Positions 35,166-44,264 of a stretch of DNA of 64,000 nucleotides are shown here, in pieces. The DNA comes from Escherichia marmotae (lineage in GTDB: Bacteria; Pseudomonadota; Gammaproteobacteria; Enterobacterales; Enterobacteriaceae). The stretch's first letter is position 1, and every line of letters starts with the position of its first letter. The translations under genes and the position numbers were made by a program. A model generated the notes under the pieces. The model ran no database searches and was not told the origin of the DNA. It was given only the letters and a program-made list of their open reading frames with translations. The stretch is from assembly GCF_002900365.1 (NCBI RefSeq), contig NZ_CP025979.1, positions 2,976,001 through 3,040,000 of the forward strand, given 5' to 3'.

Positions 35166-36371
35166 ATGCCATTTTGCAAAAGGATTTTTGCAGCTTCACT
35201 TCTTCTGATCTGCCTGGGTTACGGGCTGCATATTTTATTTCCCCCCTCACAGCCGCTTCGCTTTGATCAGCAAGTCTATATCTGGCAACGCATCTGGACG
35301 GCAGAACATAACGAGGCATTAAAACGAAGCCACCCACTTTTCTCTACGCTGCGCATACTCGGGATGCAATTTCATCCGCAGGAAGGAATCCGACATTTTG
35401 CGGTGAATACTTCGCTTATTCAGCAAGATGGTCGCCCGGTCTGGCTGGTTGCGAGACTCGACGGTCAGCTTACACAGCTTAATAACCAGCAAATTATCCA
35501 GCATATTCAACAAACCCAACGTGAGTGGCAAAAGGCAGGAATTACGCTGGCAGGCGTGGAAATTGATTATGACGCGCCAACAGCAAAATTGCCGGACTAT
35601 CTGATACTACTTAGTGCGTTACATCAGACGCTTCCCACAAATATAAAACTTAGCGTAACCGCCCTGCCCACCTGGCTTGAATCACCACATCTCGCACGAT
35701 TATTGCGCATTGCGGATACTTCGGTTTTGCAGGTACATAACGTGCTGTCGCCCGAAAAAGGCTTGTTCGATGCCAGCCTGGCGCAACGTTGGGTAAAGCA
35801 ATATGCCAGGCAAACTACGCATCCTTTTTTCATTGCATTGCCCGCTTACGGTTCCGCGCTCACCAGTGATAATCGCGTTGAGAGCGAAGCTCCGTTATAT
35901 GTTGCTGGGGAGATGCGTGAACTCAGTGTGTCGCCGCAGACACTTGCCGATTTCATTCAATATTTAAAACAGCAACCGCCACGTGGATTACAGGGCCTGG
36001 TATGGTTTCGGCTACCGTTAGCAGGCGATCGTCGCGCCTGGTCACTAACGACGCTGGAAGCCGTGATTCGGCATAAACCACTGACGCCACGCTGGTCGTT
36101 AATAATTACTCAACATGCAGACGAGCAACTTTTTGATCTGGCTATTAAAAACAGCGGAAAAATTGATGCGCCGTTGCCGAAACAAGTAATTCTGCCCAAT
36201 GCCGATTGCCCATTCGTTGATGGAGCCAGCCACTATCAGGTGCAACCTCACTCATCCAGCCTGCATTTTGTAAGGATAAGCGCCAGGCAACTGCGCGCCG
36301 GAGAAAGCAGCCCGCTGGGATGGGCGCGCTGCAATCAAAGACTACAAGGAGAGTTTAATGTTATCCCCTAA
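35166..36371 (+). CDS. DUF3142-type exported protein, putative glycosidase-like TIM barrel
   Basis: A 401-residue protein absent from this place in K-12. An N-terminal hydrophobic segment (about residues 8-25) suggests export or membrane anchoring. The VYIWQRIW motif (37-44), GVEIDYD (130-136) and GLVWFRLP (near 280) fit the DUF3142 family as I know it. The EIDYD strand resembles the end of the catalytic strand in GH18-like barrels, hence a carbohydrate-active role is possible but unproven. It overlaps the next gene by 14 bp, so the two are probably one operon. Shine-Dalgarno before ATG 35166 is weak; no better start was seen. Confidence 0.7.
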   Translation: MPFCKRIFAASLLLICLGYGLHILFPPSQPLRFDQQVYIWQRIWTAEHNEALKRSHPLFSTLRILGMQFHPQEGIRHFAVNTSLIQQDGRPVWLVARLDGQLTQLNNQQIIQHIQQTQREWQKAGITLAGVEIDYDAPTAKLPDYLILLSALHQTLPTNIKLSVTALPTWLESPHLARLLRIADTSVLQVHNVLSPEKGLFDASLAQRWVKQYARQTTHPFFIALPAYGSALTSDNRVESEAPLYVAGEMRELSVSPQTLADFIQYLKQQPPRGLQGLVWFRLPLAGDRRAWSLTTLEAVIRHKPLTPRWSLIITQHADEQLFDLAIKNSGKIDAPLPKQVILPNADCPFVDGASHYQVQPHSSSLHFVRISARQLRAGESSPLGWARCNQRLQGEFNVIP

Positions 36372-38391
36372 AATATCGCAGCTTTCCGTTGTTGTATTGC
36401 TCTCACTAATTAGCACAAACGTTAATGCCTGTGGACCATTTATTCCCAATCATCTGTTAACTGACCGCAATAACGCACTGCTGGAAATGCCAAATGGCAG
36501 TTTTGTCTTTGAAGTACAACAATTGGTTAAACGCGATCCTGGTTTACCAATATGGCAGCCCGTTGAGGCAATGAAGACAGATTCAGATAATGATGCTGAG
36601 CCTCCTGCGCAAAATCGGACACTGGAAATCGCACAAAAATTGCAGACGCCATTATCTGATGCGCAGAGACTTTATTATTCAGGAGCTCAGGATTTTCATC
36701 AGGGAAAATACGATAGCCCATACTTTCAGCAACTATTGGCCTTGCCGAAAACAGAGCAAGGGGAATGGCGGCTTGCTACGTTATATAGTCTGGCAAGAGG
36801 GGGATTTGATGCCGCTGGCGACGATCTCGATCTTATAATCAATAAAGGTGGTTTTAATCAGCAGATTGCTGAGCAGGCCGTACAGCGTTATCTGCAAATC
36901 ATTGAAGAAGTCCGTAGTGGAGCAGCCGATCCTGAACTGCTCTCTCTCGCCAGTCTCGGTCAGCTTGGGCATTATTATCTGAGAAAAGGCAATATAGCTG
37001 CGGCAGTAAAAATTTATGCCCAACAAGCGGCTCAGGGTTCGCCCTCCGGGAAAACTTCGCTACGGATGATTTCGCTGTATATAACCAGGGAGAAAAATTT
37101 ATCACTGCTGGAGTCGGTTATTGATGCTCCACTGGTTCAGCAACTGGTAATCGCAGAGCTATTTATTCGTCAAGACTGGGGATATGTCAGTGAAGCCTGT
37201 ACTAAAGACCTTGTAGATTATACCTGTCCGACGCATCGCGACCGTTTAATTAAGTTGCTAAGTCAACACAGGGTTAAAGGATTTAGTTATAGCGATCGAC
37301 TGGCAGCACTGGCGTATCGGGCAGGAAATTATTCGTTAGCACAAACGCTGTTGCAGGATGCACCAGAAAGTGGCTTAAGCGAATGGTTAAAAGCAAAACT
37401 GGCATTACGAGCCGGAGATATTCCACTGGCAACGCGTCACTATGCTCGCGCAGCCCCGCTGTTCACTACCGATGAAGTCTGGGGAAGTATGAACCCGGAA
37501 AGCCCTTATTATCATGGTGATAAAGTTACCATCCCATCTTGCCGTATTGCCAGTGAGCAAGCGATTGTGGCATTGAAACGCGATGATTATCTTCAGGCCA
37601 CCGCATTGTTTTACCAGGCTAAAGATCTCTATTGGGCCGATTTAGCCTGGGTTGCAGAAAACGTTTTAACCTTGCCGGAGTTACAGACGTTTGTTGAAAA
37701 AAACGTACCAGCACCTCGGCACCCTTTAAAGCCTGTAGATTTAAATAATAGCCGTTACGATTATTATCTTTCGCCAGATATTATTCCAACGGACGTTAAA
37801 GTACGTGCGCTATTAGGTAGACGATTAATACGTCATGGTCAATATCAGAAGGCCATCAATTGGTTTGATATTCCTGATCATCGCCAGGGCGCACAAAAAC
37901 TGGCTGATTTAATGGCAATAGCAAAAAATAAAAATATCCCTGATAAGCAACGCGCGCAGGCGCAATACGAGGCTGCAAGATTATTACGATATAATGGCAT
38001 CGAACTTATCGCCTACGAAATGTATCCCGACTATGCTATTACCAGTGGCGCATATTCAACACCCTATACCTACACTAATAATGGCAGTTGGATAGGCGAG
38101 AAAGAAAACCGTCGTGTTGCTAATGCAGTGCCTGACAAAAATAATCACTTTTTGCATTACCGCTGGCAAGCTGCGGAATGGGCCGGACAATCTGCCAGGT
38201 TACTTCACCCCAAAACCCAAGCATGGGCCGCCGTGTTATGCCATGCTGCAAGTTGGGTCAGATATCTTGATCCAGAAACTGAAGCATTAATTTATCAACG
38301 CTACGTGAAAAATGGTAAAGCTTTTGACTGGGCGGCACATTTTGGTCGTGATTGCCCAGAACCGGTATTCAGGAAGGAACTGAAGAAATAA
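36358..38391 (+). CDS. Large exported TPR/Sel1-like repeat protein of unknown function
   Basis: A 677-residue protein with a signal peptide (about residues 1-24) ending VNAC, immediately followed by GPFIPN. Cys25 could be a lipobox cysteine or just the mature N-terminus. The body is alpha-helical with repeat-like segments typical of TPR/Sel1 arrays, e.g. LGQLGHYYLRKGNIAAAVKIY and LAYRAGNYSLAQTLLQ. A strong AAGGAG precedes ATG 36358, which overlaps the DUF3142 gene. Base composition is more A/T-rich than the flanking core genes, suggesting acquisition. No family name recognised. Its 3' end overlaps the convergent small gene by 23 bp. Confidence 0.68.
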   Translation: MLSPKISQLSVVVLLSLISTNVNACGPFIPNHLLTDRNNALLEMPNGSFVFEVQQLVKRDPGLPIWQPVEAMKTDSDNDAEPPAQNRTLEIAQKLQTPLSDAQRLYYSGAQDFHQGKYDSPYFQQLLALPKTEQGEWRLATLYSLARGGFDAAGDDLDLIINKGGFNQQIAEQAVQRYLQIIEEVRSGAADPELLSLASLGQLGHYYLRKGNIAAAVKIYAQQAAQGSPSGKTSLRMISLYITREKNLSLLESVIDAPLVQQLVIAELFIRQDWGYVSEACTKDLVDYTCPTHRDRLIKLLSQHRVKGFSYSDRLAALAYRAGNYSLAQTLLQDAPESGLSEWLKAKLALRAGDIPLATRHYARAAPLFTTDEVWGSMNPESPYYHGDKVTIPSCRIASEQAIVALKRDDYLQATALFYQAKDLYWADLAWVAENVLTLPELQTFVEKNVPAPRHPLKPVDLNNSRYDYYLSPDIIPTDVKVRALLGRRLIRHGQYQKAINWFDIPDHRQGAQKLADLMAIAKNKNIPDKQRAQAQYEAARLLRYNGIELIAYEMYPDYAITSGAYSTPYTYTNNGSWIGEKENRRVANAVPDKNNHFLHYRWQAAEWAGQSARLLHPKTQAWAAVLCHAASWVRYLDPETEALIYQRYVKNGKAFDWAAHFGRDCPEPVFRKELKK

Positions 38392-38899
38392 CCTTGCAGA
38401 GATGAGAAGTACTATCTTTATAGGTTAGCGAAAACTGCTGACGCATATCATTCATGCTACGCGTAAATTTAAGTGGATTTTCGCCTTTAATTTCGACCGT
38501 GACGAAGGCATTCCCATTATTGTTAAAGAAGTCAAAATAATAATCATGCTGATGTCTACGGTTGGTTTTAAATTGCCGAAATGATAAATAGCAGCGGTCA
38601 TCGAAGGTAATTAGAAAATCATTTTCGCCGTACTCGTTTATCATCCTGTTTTTCAGGTTACCGCCGAAGAGAATTGTATACTTCGCTCTGTCAGCAAATA
38701 ATTCAGCATCCGTTTCTCGGTTGATCGTGTTGACGCTGATACCGAATTCTATTTTTATCTTGTCTTTATCGATATTATCTCTTGTACTGACATAAATATT
38801 ATTCGCATCCCATAGCAAGAGGAAGTTTTTGTTGCAGGAATAGAGACCCGTTAAGCTGAGAATCATTATCAGCAAGAATAGTGTGGCTTTGTAGCGCAT
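38369..38899 (-). CDS. Putative small lipoprotein of unknown function
   Basis: A 176-residue protein with an N-terminal hydrophobic leader (MRYKATLFLLIMILSLTGLYSC). The SC at 21-22 is in lipobox position, but Tyr at -2 is unusual. The remaining part is soluble, rich in Asn/Asp/Phe. AAGGGAT precedes ATG 38899. It is convergent with, and overlaps, the repeat-protein gene; its A/T-rich composition agrees with the same accessory module. I do not recognise a family. Confidence 0.58.
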   Translation of the reverse strand: MRYKATLFLLIMILSLTGLYSCNKNFLLLWDANNIYVSTRDNIDKDKIKIEFGISVNTINRETDAELFADRAKYTILFGGNLKNRMINEYGENDFLITFDDRCYLSFRQFKTNRRHQHDYYFDFFNNNGNAFVTVEIKGENPLKFTRSMNDMRQQFSLTYKDSTSHLCKVISSVPS

Positions 38900-39046
38900 T
38901 TATATCCCTTTAGCACGTTACGTTCACAAACGTGTGGTTGCTTACTTTTACATAAACCACAGCCGTCAATGATTATCCGCACGCTACCACCGTGCCAGGA
39001 AAAATATCTGCGGGTATATCACGGTAACTTATTCGTCACCGTTAAT

Positions 39047-39074
39047 CCCGGCAGCCAGAAGAAAGGCTGCCGGG
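39047..39074 (-). terminator. yhjJ terminator
   Basis: CCCGGCAGCC (39047-39056) and GGCTGCCGGG (39065-39074) pair perfectly 7 bp past the yhjJ stop on the minus strand. The tail (ATTAACG) is only weakly U-rich. The 182-bp gap 38900-39081 has no gene. Confidence 0.65.
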
Positions 39075-39081
39075 TTATTTA

Positions 39082-40578
39082 TCACTGTGCGGGTGGAATA
39101 TCCGTCACTTCAGGATGCACATCATCTGCGGCTACAGATGTGGCGGCAGCCGCAGTAGATGGTGCCATGATTTGATCCCAGGCGGCCTGCAATCCTTTCA
39201 TGTTAAATTCCGGCTCACCTTTCGGCTGCAGCAGAATTAATGCCATGTCGTTCGACAACTGCTGACGCAGATCCTGATTTAACATTTCTACCGTCAGGCT
39301 GTTAAGAAAATCCTGACGCAGTTTCTGATATTGCTCTGGCGCGATATCGACGACCTGATTTTGCAGTGAACGCATCCGCTGCCCCATCAGAATATCGGTA
39401 TCAGCTCGCGCATAAGCAGCAAACAGTTTCTGTAACTCCAGTTTCTTTTGCGCAACCAGAGCGTTGAACTCTTCTTCTGGCAGGCCTTTATCACGAACTT
39501 TCGCCAGTTCACGCGCAACCAGATTCAGGTTGCTGTTCAGTTTGTCGTTTGGCGACTCGATGTTGATGGCACATTGCGCACGCTGATACAGCACACGGCA
39601 GTCAAAACCGAGGCCGATATCTTTGCTGTTATTGGCGCTTAGTGCTTGCTGAACATGCCAGAACAGCGCCTCACGGGCCAGATCAGCACGCCAGTAGCGC
39701 AGGAGCGCCGCTGACTCACGAATCGGCTGCCACGGCGTATCCCACATAATGGATAACCGGTCCTGACGCACTGCGTCAGTCATAATGCTTACCGCTTCGG
39801 CGTGCAGCGGAGAAAGCGTCGGCACTGGTGCCGGTGTTTCACGTTTGCCTTTCAATTCGCCAAAGGTTTTGTTGATTTGGTCGACAACCGAGCGCGCATC
39901 AACATTACCCACCACCAGCAGCGTCATAGCATCTGGGGTGTACCATTTCTGGTAGAAATCTTTAATTTTCGCCGCCTCAACGGGTTGTTTCAGCGAATCA
40001 GCAGGATCGTGACCTAGCAAGGTAGATCCTTTCAAACGATAGCGCCACCAGCCTTCTTTGGTGTCGGCTGGCCAGGTTGCCACCATGTCCTGGCTTTGCA
40101 ACGCATGGTTTACCGTTTCTGGCGTGATGGTCAGCTTGCCGGTCGTATTCGCCAGATAAGAGAGCGCTTCTTTCAGCAGGTCGTTACGGTTATTTGGCAA
40201 ACTAAGATTAAACAGCGTGGTGTCATAAGAGACGATCACCGGCGGCATTGGACGCTTAGGGTCGATCCCCTGTTGCCACAATGAACGTGCCTGTGCTGCT
40301 TCCAGGCCACCGCTTTGCGTTAGCGCAATACGAGGAATAGCGTGGCTGTAACCGCTCTGTTGTGTACTTTCAGCGAGCGAACCGGTATTAACCAGCAGGC
40401 GAATTTCAACACGATCGCTGGGACGCTGAGGCGTGGTCAGCACTTGCCACTGTAAACCGTTGGAGAGCGTCCCCTGTTGCCATGCTGGATCAGGCTGGAG
40501 CGCATCTGCCTGCACATAGCCAGCAGTGGCCATCACCAGCAAACCGCCCGCTAAAAGTCGAATTTTTGTGCCCTGCAT
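39082..40578 (-). CDS. yhjJ: M16 peptidase-like periplasmic protein YhjJ, active site degenerate
   Basis: A 498-residue secreted protein (signal peptide about residues 1-24, ending VQADA) with the two-domain M16 (pitrilysin/processing peptidase) fold. The zinc motif HxxEH should follow the first ~75 residues; here the aligned stretch is HAIPR (79-83), lacking the catalytic Glu and second His. It is therefore predicted not to be a zinc protease, although it may retain a binding role like the non-catalytic subunits of M16 partners. Full K-12 length, so this is the normal state of the gene. Function unknown. Confidence 0.9.
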   Translation of the reverse strand: MQGTKIRLLAGGLLVMATAGYVQADALQPDPAWQQGTLSNGLQWQVLTTPQRPSDRVEIRLLVNTGSLAESTQQSGYSHAIPRIALTQSGGLEAAQARSLWQQGIDPKRPMPPVIVSYDTTLFNLSLPNNRNDLLKEALSYLANTTGKLTITPETVNHALQSQDMVATWPADTKEGWWRYRLKGSTLLGHDPADSLKQPVEAAKIKDFYQKWYTPDAMTLLVVGNVDARSVVDQINKTFGELKGKRETPAPVPTLSPLHAEAVSIMTDAVRQDRLSIMWDTPWQPIRESAALLRYWRADLAREALFWHVQQALSANNSKDIGLGFDCRVLYQRAQCAINIESPNDKLNSNLNLVARELAKVRDKGLPEEEFNALVAQKKLELQKLFAAYARADTDILMGQRMRSLQNQVVDIAPEQYQKLRQDFLNSLTVEMLNQDLRQQLSNDMALILLQPKGEPEFNMKGLQAAWDQIMAPSTAAAATSVAADDVHPEVTDIPPAQ

Positions 40579-40703
40579 GTGAACCCCTGATCAACTATCC
40601 TGGTAATAAAAGACTGCCCGTTGTCGGTCAGTCTGAATGACGTTAAAAACACTTCGTGTTAGACCGCAAGAACATGAAAATGTCACGGAGGAAGTGAAAT
40701 AAA

Positions 40704-40783
40704 CCCGAACTCACCCAGGGGGTCAGTTCGGGCACAGGGGTCAATTATGCGCAAACACCCGCACTCGGGGAAGGGAGTGCGGG
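40704..40783 (-). terminator. Two tandem hairpins downstream of dctA
   Basis: First hairpin after dctA (minus strand): arms 40775-40783 and 40758-40766, 9 perfect pairs, tail TGTTTG. Second: arms 40725-40732 and 40704-40711, 8 pairs, with a tail TTTATTTC, the better intrinsic terminator. Together they close the dctA transcript. Confidence 0.65.
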
Positions 40784-40797
40784 CATAAGTAGTGAGA

Positions 40798-42012
40798 TTA
40801 AGAGGATAATTCGTGCGTTTTGCCATCCGGCGCACGATTATTCAGCACATCATCCAGTTTTTTGTGGTCCAGTTCTTTAACCCACTTCGCTACCACGATA
40901 GTTGCGACACCATTACCGACAAGATTAGTCAGCGCACGAGCTTCCGACATAAAGCGGTCGATGCCGAGGATCAGCGCCAGACCAGCCACCGGTAAATGAC
41001 CCACGGCTGAAAGCGTCGCCGCCAGCACGATAAAGCCACTGCCCGTTACCCCTGCAGCCCCTTTGGAAGAAAGCAGCAACACAACTAACAGCGTGATTTG
41101 GTGGACGATATCCATCTCACTGTTGGTGGCCTGGGCGATAAACACCACCGATTTCCGGCAACCGAGTTTCTCCATCTTGTCGAGCATACGCGGCAGCGCT
41201 GACTCGGAAGAAGACGTCCCCAAAACAATCAGCAATTCTTCACGGATATAACGGATAAATTTGAAGATACTGAAACCGGTCGCTTTAGCGATTGAACCCA
41301 GTACCAGCACCACAAACAGGATACAGGTGATGTAGAAGCAGATAATGAGCTGCCCCAGTTGCACCAGTGTGCCGACGCCGTATTTACCGATAGTAAACGC
41401 CATCGCCCCAAACGCACCAATGGGTGCCAGGCGCATGATCATATTGATAATGCCGAAGATGACCTGCGAGAAACTTTCGATAACGTTAAAAATCAGTTGG
41501 CCTTTGCTACCCAAACGATGGAGCGCAAAACCAAACAGGACGGCAAACAACAGCACCTGCAGGATGTTACCGCTGGCAAATGCGCCAATAACACTCGCCG
41601 GGATGACATCCATAATGAAGGCGACAATGCCCTGATCTTTCGCCTGCGCGGCGTAAACCGCGACCGCTTTCGCATCAAGACTTGCCGGATCGACGTTCAT
41701 TCCGGCACCAGGCTGCACGACGTTAACGATGATAAGACCAATAATCAGCGCGATGGTACTGACAACTTCAAAGTAAAGCAGTGCGACAGCGCCGGTACGA
41801 CCGACCGCCTTCATGCTTTCCATGCCCGCAATGCCAGTTACGACAGTACAAAAGATGACGGGAGCGATGATCATCTTAATGAGCTTAACGAATCCGTCGC
41901 CAAGCGGTTTCATTTGCTCGCCTATTTCAGGATAGAAATGGCCAAGGAGAATACCAATGGCTATCGCTGTCAGGACCTGAAAGTAAAGGCTTTTAAACAG
42001 AGAGGTCTTCAT
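40798..42012 (-). CDS. dctA: C4-dicarboxylate transporter DctA with 24-residue in-frame deletion
   Basis: A dicarboxylate/amino acid:cation symporter (DAACS) for aerobic uptake of succinate, fumarate, malate and orotate. The frame is 404 residues, whereas the E. coli protein is 428. The reading passes directly from CRKSVV (ending residue 290) to FIAQATNSEMD, with junction at bases 41142/41143. What is missing, from the known sequence, is the 24-residue stretch holding PTGYSFNLDGTSIYL, the TM7 segment with the cation- and substrate-coordinating N-x-D-G-T motif. HP1 (GTSSSESALPRML) and the rest are intact. The product is probably non-functional although open. Confidence 0.93.
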   Translation of the reverse strand: MKTSLFKSLYFQVLTAIAIGILLGHFYPEIGEQMKPLGDGFVKLIKMIIAPVIFCTVVTGIAGMESMKAVGRTGAVALLYFEVVSTIALIIGLIIVNVVQPGAGMNVDPASLDAKAVAVYAAQAKDQGIVAFIMDVIPASVIGAFASGNILQVLLFAVLFGFALHRLGSKGQLIFNVIESFSQVIFGIINMIMRLAPIGAFGAMAFTIGKYGVGTLVQLGQLIICFYITCILFVVLVLGSIAKATGFSIFKFIRYIREELLIVLGTSSSESALPRMLDKMEKLGCRKSVVFIAQATNSEMDIVHQITLLVVLLLSSKGAAGVTGSGFIVLAATLSAVGHLPVAGLALILGIDRFMSEARALTNLVGNGVATIVVAKWVKELDHKKLDDVLNNRAPDGKTHELSS

Positions 42013-42130
42013 AGGGTGTCCTTTAGTAAAACCACAGGTCTTGTAAGGTTATGGTGTACCTGCGGCCTTCAAATAACACCCAGACAACATCACAGAAATG
42101 TACCTGGATCATAATTGAAACAAAAAGGTT

Positions 42131-42168
42131 AAAAAGTTTGAGCTGGCTCGCACAAACCAGCACTTTTT
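42131..42168 (-). terminator. pdeK terminator
   Basis: On the minus strand AAAAAGT-GCTGG pairs with CCAGC-(4-nt bulge)-ACTTTTT, ending in a T run, 27 bp past pdeK. The remaining part of the dctA-pdeK gap (42013-42194) is the dctA promoter region. Confidence 0.6.
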
Positions 42169-42194
42169 AAAGTTTTGTAATCAGTTTGGGGTAG

Positions 42195-44183
42195 TTATTT
42201 ATCTTCCAGGTAACTCTCTTCGAAGATTTCAATGGGGAGTGGCCGTGCAAAAAGGAAGCCCTGGGCAATACCCACGCCCGCTTTTGCCAGCCAGTCGCGT
42301 TGCGCTTCAGTCTCCACGCCTTCGGCAATCATTTGTAGGTTCAGACTTTGCGCCAGCATGATAATTGCGGTAATCATGCTGCTATCTTCTGGCAAGCCTT
42401 CAACGAACATTTTGTCGATTTTCAGCACGTCTATTGGCAACGATTTCATATGCTGCAACTGACGTAGCCCTGCGTAACCCATGCCGAAATCATCCAGTGC
42501 CACCTGTACTCCGGCATTTCGCAGCGGACGGAGGATCGCCACCGCCGCTTGCGGGTCATCAATACGTCGACTCTCTGTCACTTCCAGAATCAGCGTTCCC
42601 GGCTGAATGCGATAGCGGGTTAACAACTCCAGCATATCCGGCACCATATTCGGGTGCATAAGCTGTAGCGCCGAGAGGTTCACCGACAACGGCAGCATAA
42701 TGCCGCGCTCTTGCCAGGCGGCAAGCAGCCGACAGGACTCCTCCAGCACCCAATGACCAACGGTAACCATCAGTCCACAGGACTCAATTCGATCGATTAG
42801 CCCATCCGGCAATTCCCAACTACCATCCGGTTGCTGGATACGCAACAACACTTCCGCACTGACTAATTTGCCACTGGTCATCTCCACCTGTGGCTGCAAC
42901 CAAATAGCAAACTGATGATTTTCCAGTGCATTAAGGATATCGCTCTCTTCCGTCAGCCGCTGTTGAGCTTCTTCCATCTGCTGCGGATCATAGAACTGAA
43001 TTTGATTCTTCCCTTTATGACGAGCAGTAAACGCCGCTGAAATAGCACGACCATAAAGTTGTTCGGCAGTAAGATCGCCATAGAACATCGCCACACCAAT
43101 GCTACAGTGTGGACGCAGTTGAATACGTTCAATTGGCAAACGCTCGCTCATGATAGTAAGCACTTGCTGACCTAATGTGATAGCGTGCCACGGCTCCTGT
43201 ACGCCGTTAGCGATAACAGCGAAGTCATAGCCGCTGACCTGTGCGAGGATCATGCGTGGCGACAGCACAGATTTGATTTTCTCCACCAGCGTCAGTAGCA
43301 GGATTTCCCGCTGCGCCTCTTTCAGCACGCCTGCGGTATCACGCAGCGTTTCACAAGTGATGATCATCAGTGCGGTGGTTTGTTTACGTGCAACCACCTG
43401 CTCCAGCATCTCCATCAGCAAGGCTTTGTTTGGCAAATCCGACACCGGGAAGCGCATCGCGTTTTCGCACTGTTCTTCATAATGGCGCTGCAACAATTGC
43501 TGATTAAGGTTGTAACTGCGCACCAGCATACCGATTTCGTCGTCCTGATGCAGACGCGGCAAGGCCAGTTGATGACCAACAATCTCTTGCGGTGGAATGG
43601 CGTTTAGTTCGCGAGCAATATTACGTAAAGGATGTAATATCAGTCGGTTAATGCACCAGCTAATCGCCACCGTCAGGATGAGTGACAAAAGTAAGTAAAT
43701 GGTCACTAACGTAGAGACGGTGCTCATCACGAACTTGTACATGCGGAAGGAATCTGCCTGTAACACCAGATAGGCAATCGGCTGCGGGGTGGCCGGACGC
43801 TCCAGCGAGTAGACGCCCAGCGAGATTTGTACCGGTAACTCAAACAATCGGGTGAACATCACTGGCACCGGGCGCTCTGGAATAAAACTTTTACGTAGCG
43901 CCTGGAACTGGTTAGGTAATACAACATCGGCGCGGCTGACCACACCCGCCGGTTTTATGCTGGCAAGAATAGCTTCCGCCTGCGGAATATCACCTTTCAA
44001 AATGGCGGAAGATAAGGGTTCGCGGACAGAGCGAGCAATGCTTTCCAGTTGCGTAGCCGTGTTATAGCGGTTCTGCTGTACCAGATGAAACAGCAAAACA
44101 GTGCAAAAAACAAAAACGAATACCATGACAACGGCCGCCACCATTGCCATCTGCTTAATTGTTAACGAGCGACTAACGCGCAA
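42195..44183 (-). CDS. pdeK: c-di-GMP phosphodiesterase PdeK (YhjK)
   Basis: A 662-residue inner membrane protein: TM1 (about 11-33), periplasmic domain, TM2 (about 150-172), HAMP-like linker, degenerate GGDEF (about 240-395) and EAL domain (about 405-655). The GGDEF site reads SGYDF, so no cyclase activity is expected; the EAL domain keeps EVL, NLSALQL, EVTES, DDFGMGYAG and EGVET. The start is TTG 44183 with an excellent GGGGGAG Shine-Dalgarno; ATG 44150, eleven codons in, is the alternative. It is adjacent to bcsC, and may tune local c-di-GMP for cellulose synthesis. Confidence 0.92.
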   Translation of the reverse strand: MRVSRSLTIKQMAMVAAVVMVFVFVFCTVLLFHLVQQNRYNTATQLESIARSVREPLSSAILKGDIPQAEAILASIKPAGVVSRADVVLPNQFQALRKSFIPERPVPVMFTRLFELPVQISLGVYSLERPATPQPIAYLVLQADSFRMYKFVMSTVSTLVTIYLLLSLILTVAISWCINRLILHPLRNIARELNAIPPQEIVGHQLALPRLHQDDEIGMLVRSYNLNQQLLQRHYEEQCENAMRFPVSDLPNKALLMEMLEQVVARKQTTALMIITCETLRDTAGVLKEAQREILLLTLVEKIKSVLSPRMILAQVSGYDFAVIANGVQEPWHAITLGQQVLTIMSERLPIERIQLRPHCSIGVAMFYGDLTAEQLYGRAISAAFTARHKGKNQIQFYDPQQMEEAQQRLTEESDILNALENHQFAIWLQPQVEMTSGKLVSAEVLLRIQQPDGSWELPDGLIDRIESCGLMVTVGHWVLEESCRLLAAWQERGIMLPLSVNLSALQLMHPNMVPDMLELLTRYRIQPGTLILEVTESRRIDDPQAAVAILRPLRNAGVQVALDDFGMGYAGLRQLQHMKSLPIDVLKIDKMFVEGLPEDSSMITAIIMLAQSLNLQMIAEGVETEAQRDWLAKAGVGIAQGFLFARPLPIEIFEESYLEDK

Positions 44184-44264
44184 ATTGTCTCCCCCCGGAA
44201 ATCCCAGATTGCCGCCCGAGTATACCCGATCGCAGCGGCATTAAGAGAGGCGCTATCTGAAAAC

